From contig NC_030858.1 in NCBI RefSeq assembly GCF_000208745.1, forward strand, positions 2,135,728 through 2,199,727: a DNA stretch of 64,000 nt, given 5' to 3'. The first letter of the stretch is position 1, and each line of letters begins with the position of its first letter. The position numbers were made by a program, and so were the translations under genes. Positions 41,908 through 53,877 of this stretch are shown one piece after another. This stretch comes from Theobroma cacao. Its lineage: Eukaryota > Streptophyta > Magnoliopsida > Malvales > Malvaceae. The notes under the pieces are model-generated. The model was not told the DNA's origin, made no database searches, and was given only the letters and a program-made list of their open reading frames with translations.

Positions 41908-44900
41908 TTCCTCTACCTTGTGTTTGTTCCCAGTATCTTATTCTTATTCCGACTGTCCGACACAATCCAGAGCTTTGTTTGGTCATAAACTTCTCTGGCT
42001 TGCTGTTCTGTTTTTGGCCTTTCCAACAGATTACAGATAAATTGAAAGTATTTAAACAACGGGCTTGGCCTAGACGGCCAGTAATGTCAAGGCAAGGCCG
42101 TGGGCTTTCAAGGAGTAGACGGCCTTGGATCTTAGTTTGCTGGGCCTTGGCCAAGGGTTAATGTTGAAAATGTTCGGACCTGACATTGATTTGTTATTTA
42201 CTAAGGACAAAATAAAATATAGCAAAAGAAAACAAAGTTAGAGAATAAACAGAGTATTTTATCATGACCAAAGGACATAGAACCATGATCATTTCTTTAG
42301 GCCTTTCTAAGTTGATATAATCATCATATTGAAGATAGTTTATTGATGTGAGACGAGGTCTTTTCATTGCTAGCAAAAGAAAACAAATTAGAACAGCTTT
42401 TTCTTTTACATTTTTCTCTTGTGTTCACATTGAAAAGCACCGAAATCAGTGATGGAGTTAAAATTTCATGTTTAGGGTCGAATAAGAAATGAGTTGGTCG
42501 TAGAATATTGAGGTAGTATGATTTGAAGAGTAAGTTTATTGTAATAGGTTTTATTTTAGTTTTTAAATTTATTAAAATTAATTATTAATTAATTACTGTA
42601 AGATATCTCATAAAAAAATATTATAGAGTGAAATTATAAAATTCTAAAAAATAAAAATATATTATAAAATTTTAAAACTTTTAAAAAGATGAGAGTCCTA
42701 GTAACCCTCGTTACCTCCGCCAATGACGAGAAGGATTCCAAGTATTTCCAAATTGAAACACACCACATGTTTTTCAAGAAAGGGTTTGTTTCATTCATCT
42801 GCTGCCATATGCAGCTTGATTATAGTGAAGTGGGCTTGCCTACTTCTTTGGATAAATACAAATCTCATTGACTAAAAAAAAAAAGGTATAAACCATCAAA
42901 TTAGAAGCATGTGATGAACCAAAGTTTGCCTTAAATTTCTGTTGGTTTCCCCCTTCAATATGTGCTATGGAATTATGATGAGTTTAGGTTGCACATGCCT
43001 TGATTCCAAAACCAGAGCTTCAGTTTCACAAAATTCCAAGATTGCTTTTAAAGATATACTATGAATTGACATTTCACAATTATAAAAAAAAAATGACAAA
43101 TAGTTAACCTCACACTACTATCGGTAACAAGTTCAAAAAATTAACGAATTTAACACATTTCTCGAGCTGCTAATAATTTAAACAAACACAAAATATGATT
43201 TTGGTAATTAGTTAACTTAGTGTTTATTTACAGTTGATTTCTTGTTTTCCTTGTTCTTATGGATGATGCCTTGTAAGAGCAATCTCTATATTAATTAAGG
43301 GGGGTTTTGAGTTTTACGTTCATAATGCTGCAATGAGTTTATAGTCTGATAATTTTGATAGTAAACTTGAATGGACATTAGAGTAATTTGTTATTCAATC
43401 ATTTATAAATTTATTTCTTAAAAAAAAAAAAAACTTATTGTTAGTTTAAATGAATATTTTTGTTTTATTTTAACATGCTCTTATTATGTACTGTTATCTT
43501 CATCAGGAAGTGATTTTTACCCTTTTTTTCAAAGAAAAAAACGTCATTAATTAGTCATTAATATCCTTTGGAAATGCCTTTGGACGTTTCTTTTTTGGCT
43601 AGAAAGTTACCTAGGACTTTAAATATACTAAAACTTTATCATATTTAACAACACATGCACTTATACATAGGGTTTGGTCAATGAATGCTTTTATCATTCA
43701 ATAAAATAGAGGGTGTGATTTGGTGTCCAACTGGACAGCCTTTTTCTTCAAACGTGTGATAACAATTATTCAGCCTTTCTTTAATCAGCTTTTAATCAAC
43801 ATCAATGGCGCTGGCTCCTATCTGCTCATCACGCATCAACGCACGACTTCGTTGACATGCACAAGAGAACAAACAACTGTATATTTGATGCTGCAACATT
43901 TTATAATTTCAGTAACAATTACAATTAACCAATAACTCAAGTTAAATATAGTTATATTAATCTTGAGTATTGCTATGTTTATAAGTAAGTAATTTGTGAT
44001 CATCAAGAGAGAAATTTTGCTCAAAATTATAAGAGATCAAGGCCCCAATAGAATGCATCCTCTTTGGATCCAATAAACCATTGTTTTTTTTTTTTTTAAT
44101 AAGCAAACCTTTACTTTTGAGTAGTTTATACATAGATATATTGAACAATAGTAACCCATTTTTTGCCAGTTTTTTCGTATTGGTATACATTGAATACTAT
44201 TTTCTTTCATGTTTTAATAATTGACATAGCTCTGGCCTGGTGGAGTCATGATGAACAAAATGACAAAGCAGTGACCAACTTTTGCAGTAATCATACACCC
44301 ATAGGCCCATTTTTTTATTGCACAACAAACATGTCAATGCCAGAGGTCAATGTTGGCTTGTACCAAGAATATTTTATTCTAAATTTTCATGAAAAACAAG
44401 GATGAGTTTAAGCTTTAAAAGATCATTTAGGAGGCTTATGATTGGACCAAGACTTTGATGTATTCTCAAATTAATGGCATTGGTAGTGATGATGCCAATC
44501 GATGTGGAATAACTTGGTCCTATGATGATATTCAGCGGGTGTTGAGGAAGAAGAAGCGTGGGTTATTGCATATTTTATTGATGGGAAAATGATCATGATG
44601 CCGGTAGTTTAAATATGCTTTTCATATTTTGTCTTTGTTAAGTATTGAGGCTTTGCTTTTAATCACAAGTCAACTAGGTGATCTTCCAGGACCTTAGCCA
44701 ACTTTATCTTGACAAGAGAAAAAATAGAGGGAAAGTGGGGGGACTTGGTGTTGATGAAGAGGATATGGTCAGTGAAAGGAATTAAAGCTTCCAATGGATT
44801 CAATCTTTCACTGTTGGGACCTCAAATGTAGACTCAAAGACAGTAAAAAAAAAATGATGGAAAGATAAGGTGAAGAAGACTGCACCAAACTCTTCACCAA

Positions 44901-45332
44901 CTCGACATATTCATTTCAAAACGACACAGATTGAGCGATGGAAAATCATAGTGGATGGCAAACTCGGAAAAGCTCAGCTTTTTCTTCTGGCGGTGGAATG
45001 TGGAAAAGTGATGCCTATGATTGAAACCCCAAAACCCATCTTCTCTTTATTCACAAAAGTAGCATTAAATTTAGAAAGCAAAGGGTTTCAAGAGAAAGAG
45101 ACACAATATACCCATTCCATTGGTCTTGGCTATAATTGCTTTATAGTTCTAGTGGCAGTATGTACACCAATGAACATTTAATCCCTCATTCATCATTGTT
45201 TTGCTTTTCTCATATACACGCGCGGTGGATCCATAATAATCTTGCACCAAGCTTTTAAATAATGATAATGGTTTATGTATAATTTTCATTACATAATGTA
45301 ATGCAAAGGTACCTTTCTATTTTATTTTTGAT
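41908..45332. other. intergenic region upstream of glyoxalase I
   Basis: The first 250 bases form the glyoxalase I promoter side, with several GGCC-rich words, including two copies of AGACGGCC (42073-42080 and 42118-42125) and TGGGCC-type elements. The rest is AT-rich, with a run of 15 or so T residues near 44082-44098 and no gene I can support. A frame at 44870-45181 has no recognisable domain. Confidence 0.45.
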
Positions 45333-45799
45333 ATAATATTTTAAAAAGTTTTTAAATTATTTAAAAAAATTTAACTAAATCATTATTCTTTTATTATATT
45401 CAATCAAGTCTATATATTTTTATTTTAAATTAAATAGACTTTTATAAGTAATAGTTGACTAATTGTTTTAAAATATCATTTGTCATTTTATACTCATGTT
45501 GCTGTTGACTTGATGCTAATGTGAATAGTAAAAATATCATATAATCATGTTATCATGTCATATAATCATGTCATTATGTCATGTTAACGTATCATGTAAT
45601 TATATATTAAGACATGTTAGTATCACGTGACATAAAATGATAAATGATATTTTAACTAATAACAACTAGTGGATTTTTAGTTATAAGGATTTATTTAACT
45701 CAAAATAAAAATATAAAAGCTTGATTATTCATAATAAAAAAATAAAAGCTTTTTTAAATTTTTTTAAATAATTAATTTAAAAACTTTTTTAAATATTAT
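45333..45799. mobile_element. MITE with about 165-bp inverted arms
   Basis: A 467-base AT-rich element. The left arm (45333-45493) and the reverse complement of the right arm (45630-45799) can be followed base by base: both begin ATAATATTT and continue AAAAAGTTTTTAAATTA, then TTTTTATTTT and TTAAAATATCATTT, and end CATTTTAT. The centre (45494-45629) has repeated CATGTCAT/ATCATGT words. No protein is encoded. The structure is a foldback MITE; the superfamily cannot be named without defined target duplications. Confidence 0.8.
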
Positions 45800-46500
45800 T
45801 CCTTTAATTTAAAAAAAGGACATCCCAAGTAAATTCATGCTTTTATGAGAGGAAGAAGGGTAAAAAGATAGAATAGAGATATTTGATTAGTAAAATAAGT
45901 AGAAAAATATTATCCACTTCTTTATTTTCAATCTTACAATATATATATATATATATTTTACTTGACAATAACATGCAAAATTTAATTTTATATATATATT
46001 ACTTGACAATAACATGCAAATTTTAATTTTGTTTTAAGTTGGGTAACCTTATCATCAACAACTTGTTTGACTTTTATGGAGAGACATGCACAATGGGAGA
46101 CTCACACCAAATTTGAGAAACTGGTTTTCAACGTCCTGCTTCTTCCTATCTTTAGATGAAGATTCTCTTCCATTTGTGTTCATTCCTTTCCTCAGGATGT
46201 ACTCTTTCTCATCACAAATTAGCTGTAAAAGTTATTTTCCTTATACTTTATACCATTGCTTAGCTGGTATAATACAAAACAGGGCGTTTCGACACCAAAA
46301 TTGGCAAGTAAACATTGAATTTAACCAAATGTTAATCCTCACAGTAATTGGCAAATTTATAACCAATACGCATACAGCAAGTCAACGAGCAACAGGTATT
46401 TATGTAATGTGTCCTACCATAATAATTGTATTGCATGATAACGTGCCATCACTTCTGAAAAAAAAAGAAAAAAGAAAAGAAATAGTCGAACCATCAGGCT
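45800..46500. other. TIP4 upstream region
   Basis: AT-rich flank containing the short tandem repeat at 45958-46030. A long frame at 46086-46556 overlaps the promoter and has no family signal. Confidence 0.4.
45958..46030. repeat. two-copy 41-bp direct repeat
   Basis: TTACTTGACAATAACATGCA followed by an AAATTTAATTTT-type tail occurs at 45958 and again at 45999, joined by an AT run. Confidence 0.85.
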
Positions 46501-46509
46501 TATATATAG
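46501..46509 (+). promoter_or_regulatory. TATA box of the TIP4 aquaporin gene
   Basis: TATATATAG sits 105 bases before the ATG, the expected distance for a short leader, and is the best such match in the upstream 300 bases. Confidence 0.5.
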
Positions 46510-46605
46510 CATCGTCGTCGAACAAGTACAGCCGAGCTAGCTCTCAATTATCTTAAAGCCTGTCGTTTCTAGCTAGGCTCAGTCCTTTGATACTCTCCGG
46601 TGACC

Positions 46606-47615
46606 ATGCCGAAAATCGCTTTAGGAACAAGCCGGGAGGCTGCTCAGACTGACTGCATCAAGGCCCTTGTAGTCGAGTTTGTCACCACTTTCCTGTTCGT
46701 TTTTGTAGGAGTTGGAACTTCCATGGCTGCTGGTGATCAATTAATTAATTAACTTAATTTGCAACATTATCGTTAATCAACTTGTTTTGTGCTAAAGGAT
46801 TTGTGCCCTTTTTTTTTGGGGGGGGTGCGGGGGGTTTAACGTGCTGTGATGATCACAGGTGAGCTGGAGGCAAATACACTGGTGAGCTTGTTTGCGGTGG
46901 CGGTGGCTCATGCCCTTGTGGTAGGCGTTATGATCTCTGCTGGACACATATCCGGTGGCCATCTTAACCCAGCAGTCACGCTTGGCTTGCTTTTCGGAGG
47001 TCACATCACCGTGGTCCGATCCATCCTCTACTGGATCGATCAATTGTTAGCCTCTTCGGCTGCTTGTATTCTTCTCAAGTATCTCACTGGAGGATTAGTA
47101 AGTTTAAAGAGCTTCAGGATTCTGATGAATTTGTATTACAGATTTGGGTTAACAAATTGTGAACAAAACTTCCCTTACAAACAAAATCTGCATATTGGAA
47201 TTGTTCATTTTTTATATCTCCTTCTTTTATTATGCAGAATACTCCAATTCATTCACTGGCAAGTGGAGTGGGCTTCCTCCAGGGTGTTATATGGGAGGTT
47301 GTTCTGACATTCTCCTTGTTATTCACAGTCTATGCCACTATTGTCGACCCCAAGAAAGGTTCCATCGATGGGCTAGGCCCAATGCTTACTGGGTTTGTTG
47401 TTGGTGCCAACATCTTAGCTGGTGGAGCTTTCTCCGGGGCTTCAATGAACCCAGCTCGGTCATTCGGACCTGCCTTGGTGAGCTGGGACTGGACAGATCA
47501 CTGGGTTTACTGGGTTGGACCCCTGATCGGCGGTGGCCTTGCTGGTTTCATCTACGAGTACTTCTTCATCGTTAGAACTCATGCTCCCCTTCCACACGAG
47601 GAAGAAGCTTTTTAA
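46606..47615 (+). CDS. TIP4-1: tonoplast intrinsic protein, TIP4 type
   Basis: Three exons (46606-46732, 46859-47097, 47238-47615) encode 247 residues, the usual TIP length. A six-helix aquaporin of the vacuolar membrane that conducts water and, in TIP4 members, small neutral solutes such as urea or glycerol. The two NPA boxes are HLNPAVT (N79-A81) and SMNPARS (N193-A195). The predicted aromatic/arginine filter is H60, I181, A190 and R196, the H-I-A-R set of the TIP3/TIP4/TIP5-side groups and unlike the valine of TIP1. The opening [20 protein letters not shown] and the acidic C-terminus PHEEEAF also fit TIP4. It is tail-to-tail with the WD40 gene at 49033. A TATA box lies at 46501. Confidence 0.94.
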
Positions 47616-49032
47616 TCCCCTACATTAAAGTTTCTTTTCTGTCTCAATGTATCAAATTCCCTGCATGTTTCCTTTCTCTCATGATAGCTCTATGTACTTT
47701 GGGTCTTTGTTTAGTTTACCTTTTTGTGAATTAATCTATAACTAATCAAGAATTTTAATTTGTTCTATTTCAAGGGCAAATGCTACATGCTGCCTAACTG
47801 AAAAGCATTAGCACCCAATCCAAAAATATGATAAAACTTTGCATTATGTCGTGAACTCAAACCTTGCCTCACAAATTCCTTGGTGAATAGAGATCCTTCG
47901 TCAAATCTGAACAATTCCAATGGGGCAATGTGTTGTGTAGGAGGATTTTAACCAGCCAAGGTCCTTGACCATTTGGACAAAAGAGAATTGAATACTATCG
48001 AGCCAATAGTCTCACCGTGACTCTGCCAATGCTAGACAGCACTTACCATTTACCATTTCAGTTTCGATATTTAAGAACCTACCTTTTTTTTTCCCAAGGT
48101 TGCGGTCGTAATCCCTTGTTACTCTTATTTAAATGAGAGTAGCTGAGACGATGGTGATGGAGGCAGGTGAATAGGTCCAATTAATAGCCATTACAATTTT
48201 TAGGTGCGAAGTCGTTCTGCCAGATTAATATCCTTTCAGTATGGAGTCCGGACATGGATGTTTCATCAATGCGGGGATGCATATATATTTATTTCTCTTT
48301 AACAATCGTACTATTGCAAGTAGTCACTCCGAGAATGGATCTGCCAAATGTTATATCGTCTTTTATTTTCAGTAGTTAGGGCCATGTGGGATAATTCAAG
48401 GCACCTATGGAAGCTACCTAATCTCTTGACTGAATGTTGTCCGAAAACGAAATTCCAAGTACATACCCAAACCCGACCCCATCCTCAAGAAACGAGAGAG
48501 AAAAAACCCATTTTCTTGGCTAATAAGATCATCTGAGCCTTTGACTAATTCTCGGCCATGAGTTGGTCTTTCTCATGTCACATTGAAATCAAGAAATTAT
48601 TGCAGTGAATTATCGAGATGGCCCCTGAATGCATGTGAGAAGCATTGTCTGGAATATTGATTTCAACGCTAAGCTTAGGTGAATCTAAGCAGTACAATGA
48701 ATGACGATCGTTACGTCAATATCTAATTTTGCCTCAACGGTTGGGGTGAATTGTAGGCCTGCTTGAAATTTATGGTCTGAAAGCTCATGGGTTCGGATTA
48801 AGTGATCATATTGATATTTTTTATAAGCATGCGGAAGGAGAAATATGGCCATGCATAATACTAATTATATGTATATGAAACTCAAGTAAACGCCGTGGCA
48901 GCTCCTCGAAATAACGAGATTTTATTTTGGGCTAGCCTTTGTTTGTACAAGATTGTTGAGAAAAGAACTACCAACCGGAACTAATAATGTAAAAGTCAAA
49001 AAATGAACTAGCAAGGGAAACATTGTCTTAAA
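47616..49032. other. intergenic between convergent TIP4 and WD40 genes
   Basis: 3' flanks of two convergent genes. No coding, RNA or repeat feature is supported. Confidence 0.5.
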
Positions 49033-50394
49033 TTACTGGAAATGATTACCTTGAAGCTTCTTCTCGACCCAAGAAGGAGACAACACAGGGCTCATCTCAT
49101 ACTCCATCGTCTTTGTCGACTTTGAATCGTTTCGGTCTGCAAAATCGAAGCAGACTTTCTCCTCGGGCATGACTTTGACCCTCCATACCTTGAAAGTTTG
49201 GTCCAAACTAGCACTGTATACCAAAAATCCCATGACAATTTTTTCCATCTCTAAAGAAGCAGCCAAGCATCTGACAGGCCCTCTATGTCCGTCCAACACT
49301 GCCAAGCATTCATGGAAACAACTTCCTTCCTCTCTCCGCCACACCCTAATCGTTGTGTCCTCTGAGCCACTAAATATTAACTTCTCTATAGCCGTCAAGC
49401 ACAAAACTGCAAAACGGTGACCCTGTAAAAAACCACCATGGTTGAACCTCCCGGACATTTTTTCTTTCTCCCAAAAATTGATGGTGCCATCAGATGAACC
49501 CGAATAGAGAAAACAGTTGTTGAATGTTGTGCTTAAGGCTAAGGCGTTAACAGGTGATTGTTGGAATTTCAGCGTCATGGTTAAAGTGTGAGAGTTTTCT
49601 CTATATACTCTCCTCCATATCTTCACTGAGCCATCGGAGGAGCAAGTGAAAACACACCCATCATCTTGGTTGACCACTATTGCATTGACGTTGCTTTCAT
49701 GAGCCACAAACGAGTCTACACATTTTTTATCTAAAAGCCGCCAAGCCTTAACTGTTCTGTCATAAGAGCCAGTGTACAAAAGCCCTTCAGCATGGTAATA
49801 AGCCATGCAAGAAACGCAGTCTTTATGTTGTTGGCCGCTCGTCTTAGAAAACAGAAGAAATGAGCTTCTCTTAGGGAGTGTTGAGATCTTTTTGAATTTA
49901 AAATTATCTGTAACTGTGTAGTTCCAAATTCTGATCTTGCAGTCTCTATGTGTAGAGAAAAGCATGTTACCATAAGCGAAAATGGCCCGGACTTCACCGG
50001 AACTTGCCTTGATATATCCCCGCTCGGTGCAGTCAGGCTGCCTCCATGCCCGGATACGATTGCTATCTGAGCCAGTGAAAACTAACCCTTTTGAGAGTCC
50101 AATCGAGTAGATATTGCCTTCCTGGCGATGAAGAGAAGCGATGCAGTGGTAGAGGAGTGCAGGAGATGGGGTTTGAAGAGGAGAGAGTGTCCATGGTGAT
50201 TCAGGACTACCGGGTGGCAACACTGAGTGCATGGTGGCACTTGCACGGGGGCTAGAAGTTCTTCCAGGGCTAGATTGGAGATCTTGCTCATACATATCTA
50301 GCTGAGATCTAATAGAAAGGCGAGGGGGTGACTGTGTTGAACCGTTTTCATCATCCATGAAGCCATGAAGAGTATTTCTGCCATAGAATTCCAT
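49033..50394 (-). CDS. JINGUBANG-like WD40-repeat protein
   Basis: Intronless gene of 453 residues. The N-terminal 75 residues are Ser/Pro-rich (QSSPGRTSSPRASATMHS, LSPLQTPSPALLYHCIASL), the hallmark leader of the plant JINGUBANG group. About seven WD40 repeats then form one propeller, with clear blades such as VFTGSDSNRIRAWRQPDC, LYTGSYDRTVKAWRLLDKK, VFTCSSDGSVKIWRRVYR, LYSGSSDGTINFWEKEK, IFSGSEDTTIRVWRREEG and VYSASLDQTFKVWRVKV. Arabidopsis JGB prevents pollen germination in moist conditions by interacting with TCP4; relatives with the same layout are largely uncharacterised, so I do not assign that function here. The C-terminal tail (about 415-453) is hydrophilic and not part of the propeller. 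Confidence 0.88.
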   Translation of the reverse strand: MEFYGRNTLHGFMDDENGSTQSPPRLSIRSQLDMYEQDLQSSPGRTSSPRASATMHSVLPPGSPESPWTLSPLQTPSPALLYHCIASLHRQEGNIYSIGLSKGLVFTGSDSNRIRAWRQPDCTERGYIKASSGEVRAIFAYGNMLFSTHRDCKIRIWNYTVTDNFKFKKISTLPKRSSFLLFSKTSGQQHKDCVSCMAYYHAEGLLYTGSYDRTVKAWRLLDKKCVDSFVAHESNVNAIVVNQDDGCVFTCSSDGSVKIWRRVYRENSHTLTMTLKFQQSPVNALALSTTFNNCFLYSGSSDGTINFWEKEKMSGRFNHGGFLQGHRFAVLCLTAIEKLIFSGSEDTTIRVWRREEGSCFHECLAVLDGHRGPVRCLAASLEMEKIVMGFLVYSASLDQTFKVWRVKVMPEEKVCFDFADRNDSKSTKTMEYEMSPVLSPSWVEKKLQGNHFQ

Positions 50395-53300
50395 GGCAAA
50401 AGAACGGGAGGACCGGGGAGGACGGGATATTGGGGGGGATTAGAGTGAAAACTAGCAAGAGCGTTGGCTAGAAATATAACGAGTGAGATTGGTGTTGTTA
50501 GTTATGAACTTAATTTGGTGAGTTGGCGTTACTACTATGGTCTCAATAGCACCATTAAATGAGACCAACTATGGAATGGAAGCCATGATAGATAGGCATA
50601 AATACAGTTATATTTAATGAGAGGTCATGGTTCGCGGCCAGCTTGCTTGGATACAATTACGATCATTTCTTTCTGAAAAAGCGTGACTTACTTAGTAGGT
50701 AATCGCCTTTCATTTCCAAATAGTACACCAATTTGTAGTTTCCTTTTGCGAAAACGGGCTTTCTGGTGCATTTTGTTCGAAATCATATACTATTTGAAAC
50801 TTCGAAAATTAAATTGATTATATATATATATAGAAAGTAGAGACTTTACAAATAGAAAGGAACCATTAAAATTTTACAAATAAAGGAAAATTTTGCCTAG
50901 CATCCCTCCTTTGTTTCTCTTTTTGCAGATAATACTAATGTAAAGCGCAAAAGGTTATGCCTGGGTGCTCTAACAAACCTTGCCCCAAACATAGAAATTC
51001 CAGTCCATGGTTTAGCTAAGTAACCTGTATCATCCTCACGCTGTAACAGTACGGGTGGTTCTGATCATTCATCGTCGTAAAAATTGTAGGTAACCATCCT
51101 ACTTACTGATATTAACTATTATTAATACCTAGCCTGGCCAAAACAGGAAGGAAGAAGAGACTGACAATGACCCTAGTTTTCCATAAGCAGCTGTTTTTTT
51201 TTCAATCTGGAATATTGGTTAAGTCCTCCTTAGTCCAGCCACAAAAGGGAAACGACATGCAATTACCGTACCCTCCGGGGAAGTGCTGTCAGAGTGAATG
51301 ACTACTCACCAACCAGTAATCACTTACATATAAAGTTTATAAATGCAAACCGGTTCACTGTCAACTAAGTTTGGTATGGTACTTTGATCGGAAGATTACT
51401 TTCCCAATGTAATGACATTGCCAGCCCGAGAGGGAAGGAGCTGGGGGTAAAGTCGAGAAAACAGGTCGGAAAGACACTCCCCCCTCAAGTTCAAAATCCT
51501 CTCTTCTTCAATAACACCCATTTAAGAAAATTTTTGCCATCAGCCTTACTTGCACAGATTCAAAAAAAAGCTACGATTTTTTTTTGGATAATGTTTTTTA
51601 CTATTAGTGTGATAATTTTAGACATTATTATTAAAATTATTTTTTTAACATTTATAGATATTATTATAAAATACATATTTAATAATTTTATATATTTTAA
51701 TATTTAAATAATTAAGATTCAAATATTATGTTATATTTGTCATGTTATTTTTTATTATTTTAAAGGATAAAGTTTAAAAATTAAAAAATTACATTAAAAA
51801 TGATAAATTTATTCAATTTTTTTATTTTTATACATAAAAGTAACTTTGTATATTAATATTACATTTTTAATAAAATATTTTTAAATCAAATACTGAAATG
51901 TAATTTTTTCAATAATAACATTTCTTGCAATCAATAGTTTCTCATGTATATCAATTGTTGTAATGATATTTTTTAAAAAATTATATTCTCAACAATCACA
52001 TTTTTAATAAAATACAAAAAATTATTTTAAAAAATTCTAACTAAAACCCATCTCGAGTCAAGCCAAACAAATTAAATCATTTGATCAATGAATAAGCCTA
52101 TGTTACTGTTATAATAAATATTTATTTCCTTTTAAATTAAAAATAGAGTTGAAAATTCCTACTCTTTCGAATAAAAAATAGTAATAATATTCTACTACTT
52201 AAATAATTCTTGTCGTCGAGTTGGGAAAGTACACGGAAGAGGTAGAGATGACGACTCACCTGAGCTCAGAATATTGCCTTCACACGGCTACCCACGGATC
52301 AATTTTCCAAGAAATTAGTGAGCATACTAAATTTGACTAATTGCTCCTGTGTCTTTTCCTTAGCAGATAATTAAGTTGCAAGCATATGACACTTGGGTTG
52401 GCATGACATTTATAGTAGCATATTCTTTTTAGTCTTGGCATCAGAGATGATCCATTCAGTACATACATAAACATCTATGTTTTGCTTCTTCTTAATCCCA
52501 AGAGAAAATTATATGCTCCATCATCTACTCGAGAAGAGAGCTACCCTTGTTTGGCCTACAAAACTTGTTTATCCCTTTACAAACAGCCACTCATAGAGAC
52601 GAATAAATAAGGACAGATTCAGAAATTTTTTTGAATAGTATTATTAATATAATACTCAGAAAGTTTTTTTTCTCTTGCTGAGAAAGTATTTAGATATAGT
52701 TCAACATGATTTTACTTAGAAAAATATTGTTGAGTATTATTATTAATAAAATTTTATTGTTGTTATTTGGTATTTGAGTCTTGTGAAATAATTTATTTTC
52801 TTTTAAAATATCTTACCATGGCTTATTTATTTAAAATTGTAAAACTTGTTAAAAATTACTTTTCATTACTATTAATTAGAATATTAGAATTAAATAAAAT
52901 ATAATCTTACATAATAAATTATCAGGTTCAGTAACTAATAACATGATAATTTTTAATTCATTAATCATCTACAAACTACATAAAATTAAATATAAAAACT
53001 AAATAATAAAATAATATATCTACAAAATAAAAAAATAATTATAATTTCAATATATTATTTGATAAGCAATACTATTTTCTATTAACTATATTATAATTAT
53101 GAACCCAAATTATCAAATAAATCAAAAAATATTTAAATATGAAGTATTTAAAAATTTAATTTAAATTAAAAATTATTTACAATTGAAACCTATATAAGTT
53201 ATTTTAAGAATGAAAAATATAAAATATCGAAAAAGGAAAGGATTTAAATTTTTAAACAGAAAAAGTAGTTTAGATTTTCACTATTTTAATAAAATTTTAA

Positions 53301-53877
53301 ATTATAAAAAAATTAATCTTTTTTATAGTATTTAAATATTAATACATAAATTACTTTTTAATAAATATTTTTATTTGTAGTCTTTGACGTTATTTTTTAT
53401 AAAATTATAAAAAATAAATTTATTAAAATATTAAGGACCTTGCATCCTAGATAAATAGAATAAATATTAAAATATTTTAAAAAGTAAGTGATGTCATGTG
53501 TCCGACCATGCAAATAAGTAGTATTATTTTTCCAACAAATATGAAATGTCAGCGTACCACAGGATGCCATCAGCAGTCTTTTCTGAGAAAAGAAGGAAGA
53601 AAAAGCTTTCTGGAGATGTGGAGCCCCTTATCTGTTGGGTGTCGGACCAATGGACGTGGGAAAACGAGAAAGAAGATATAAAAGAAGAGAAGGAAGGAAG
53701 GAAGAAAGAAAATCTTACGATCATAGTGGGCGTGCAATCACAGGGAAAGTTCTAGGTGGCAACACTTGTGGAAAAACGATGCCTCCCCCTCTCATTATTT
53801 CTTCTCCCCCCACAACCCCACGCTCGGTAACTCCATTTCCCAGGGCAACCAACTAGCTCAAGCTATAGGCTTCAGAT
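50395..53877. other. long AT-rich intergenic region
   Basis: The first 250 bases are the WD40 gene's 5' flank. From 51590 to 52200 and again from 52620 to 53480 the DNA is extremely AT-rich with many ATTATTAAT-type words and no open frame of quality. I could not delimit a transposon. A TATAAAAG at about 53675-53682, near 200 bases before the ankyrin gene ATG, may be its TATA box; the preceding 53690-53720 is purine-rich. Confidence 0.4.

Noticed and set aside
44870..45181. 103-codon plus-strand frame in spacer DNA
   Set aside because: I briefly considered a lipid-transfer-like remnant, but no conserved residues line up; too weak to call.
46086..46556. 156-codon frame before the TIP4 gene
   Set aside because: It overlaps the TATA box and leader, has no domain, and contains poly-lysine from an A-rich run.
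51384..51707. 107-codon plus-strand frame
   Set aside because: The second half is pure AT-rich Ile/Phe translation; the first half has no family signal.
52620..53480. Possible retrotransposon in very AT-rich DNA
   Set aside because: No terminal repeats, primer-binding site, polymerase motifs or target duplication could be found by eye.
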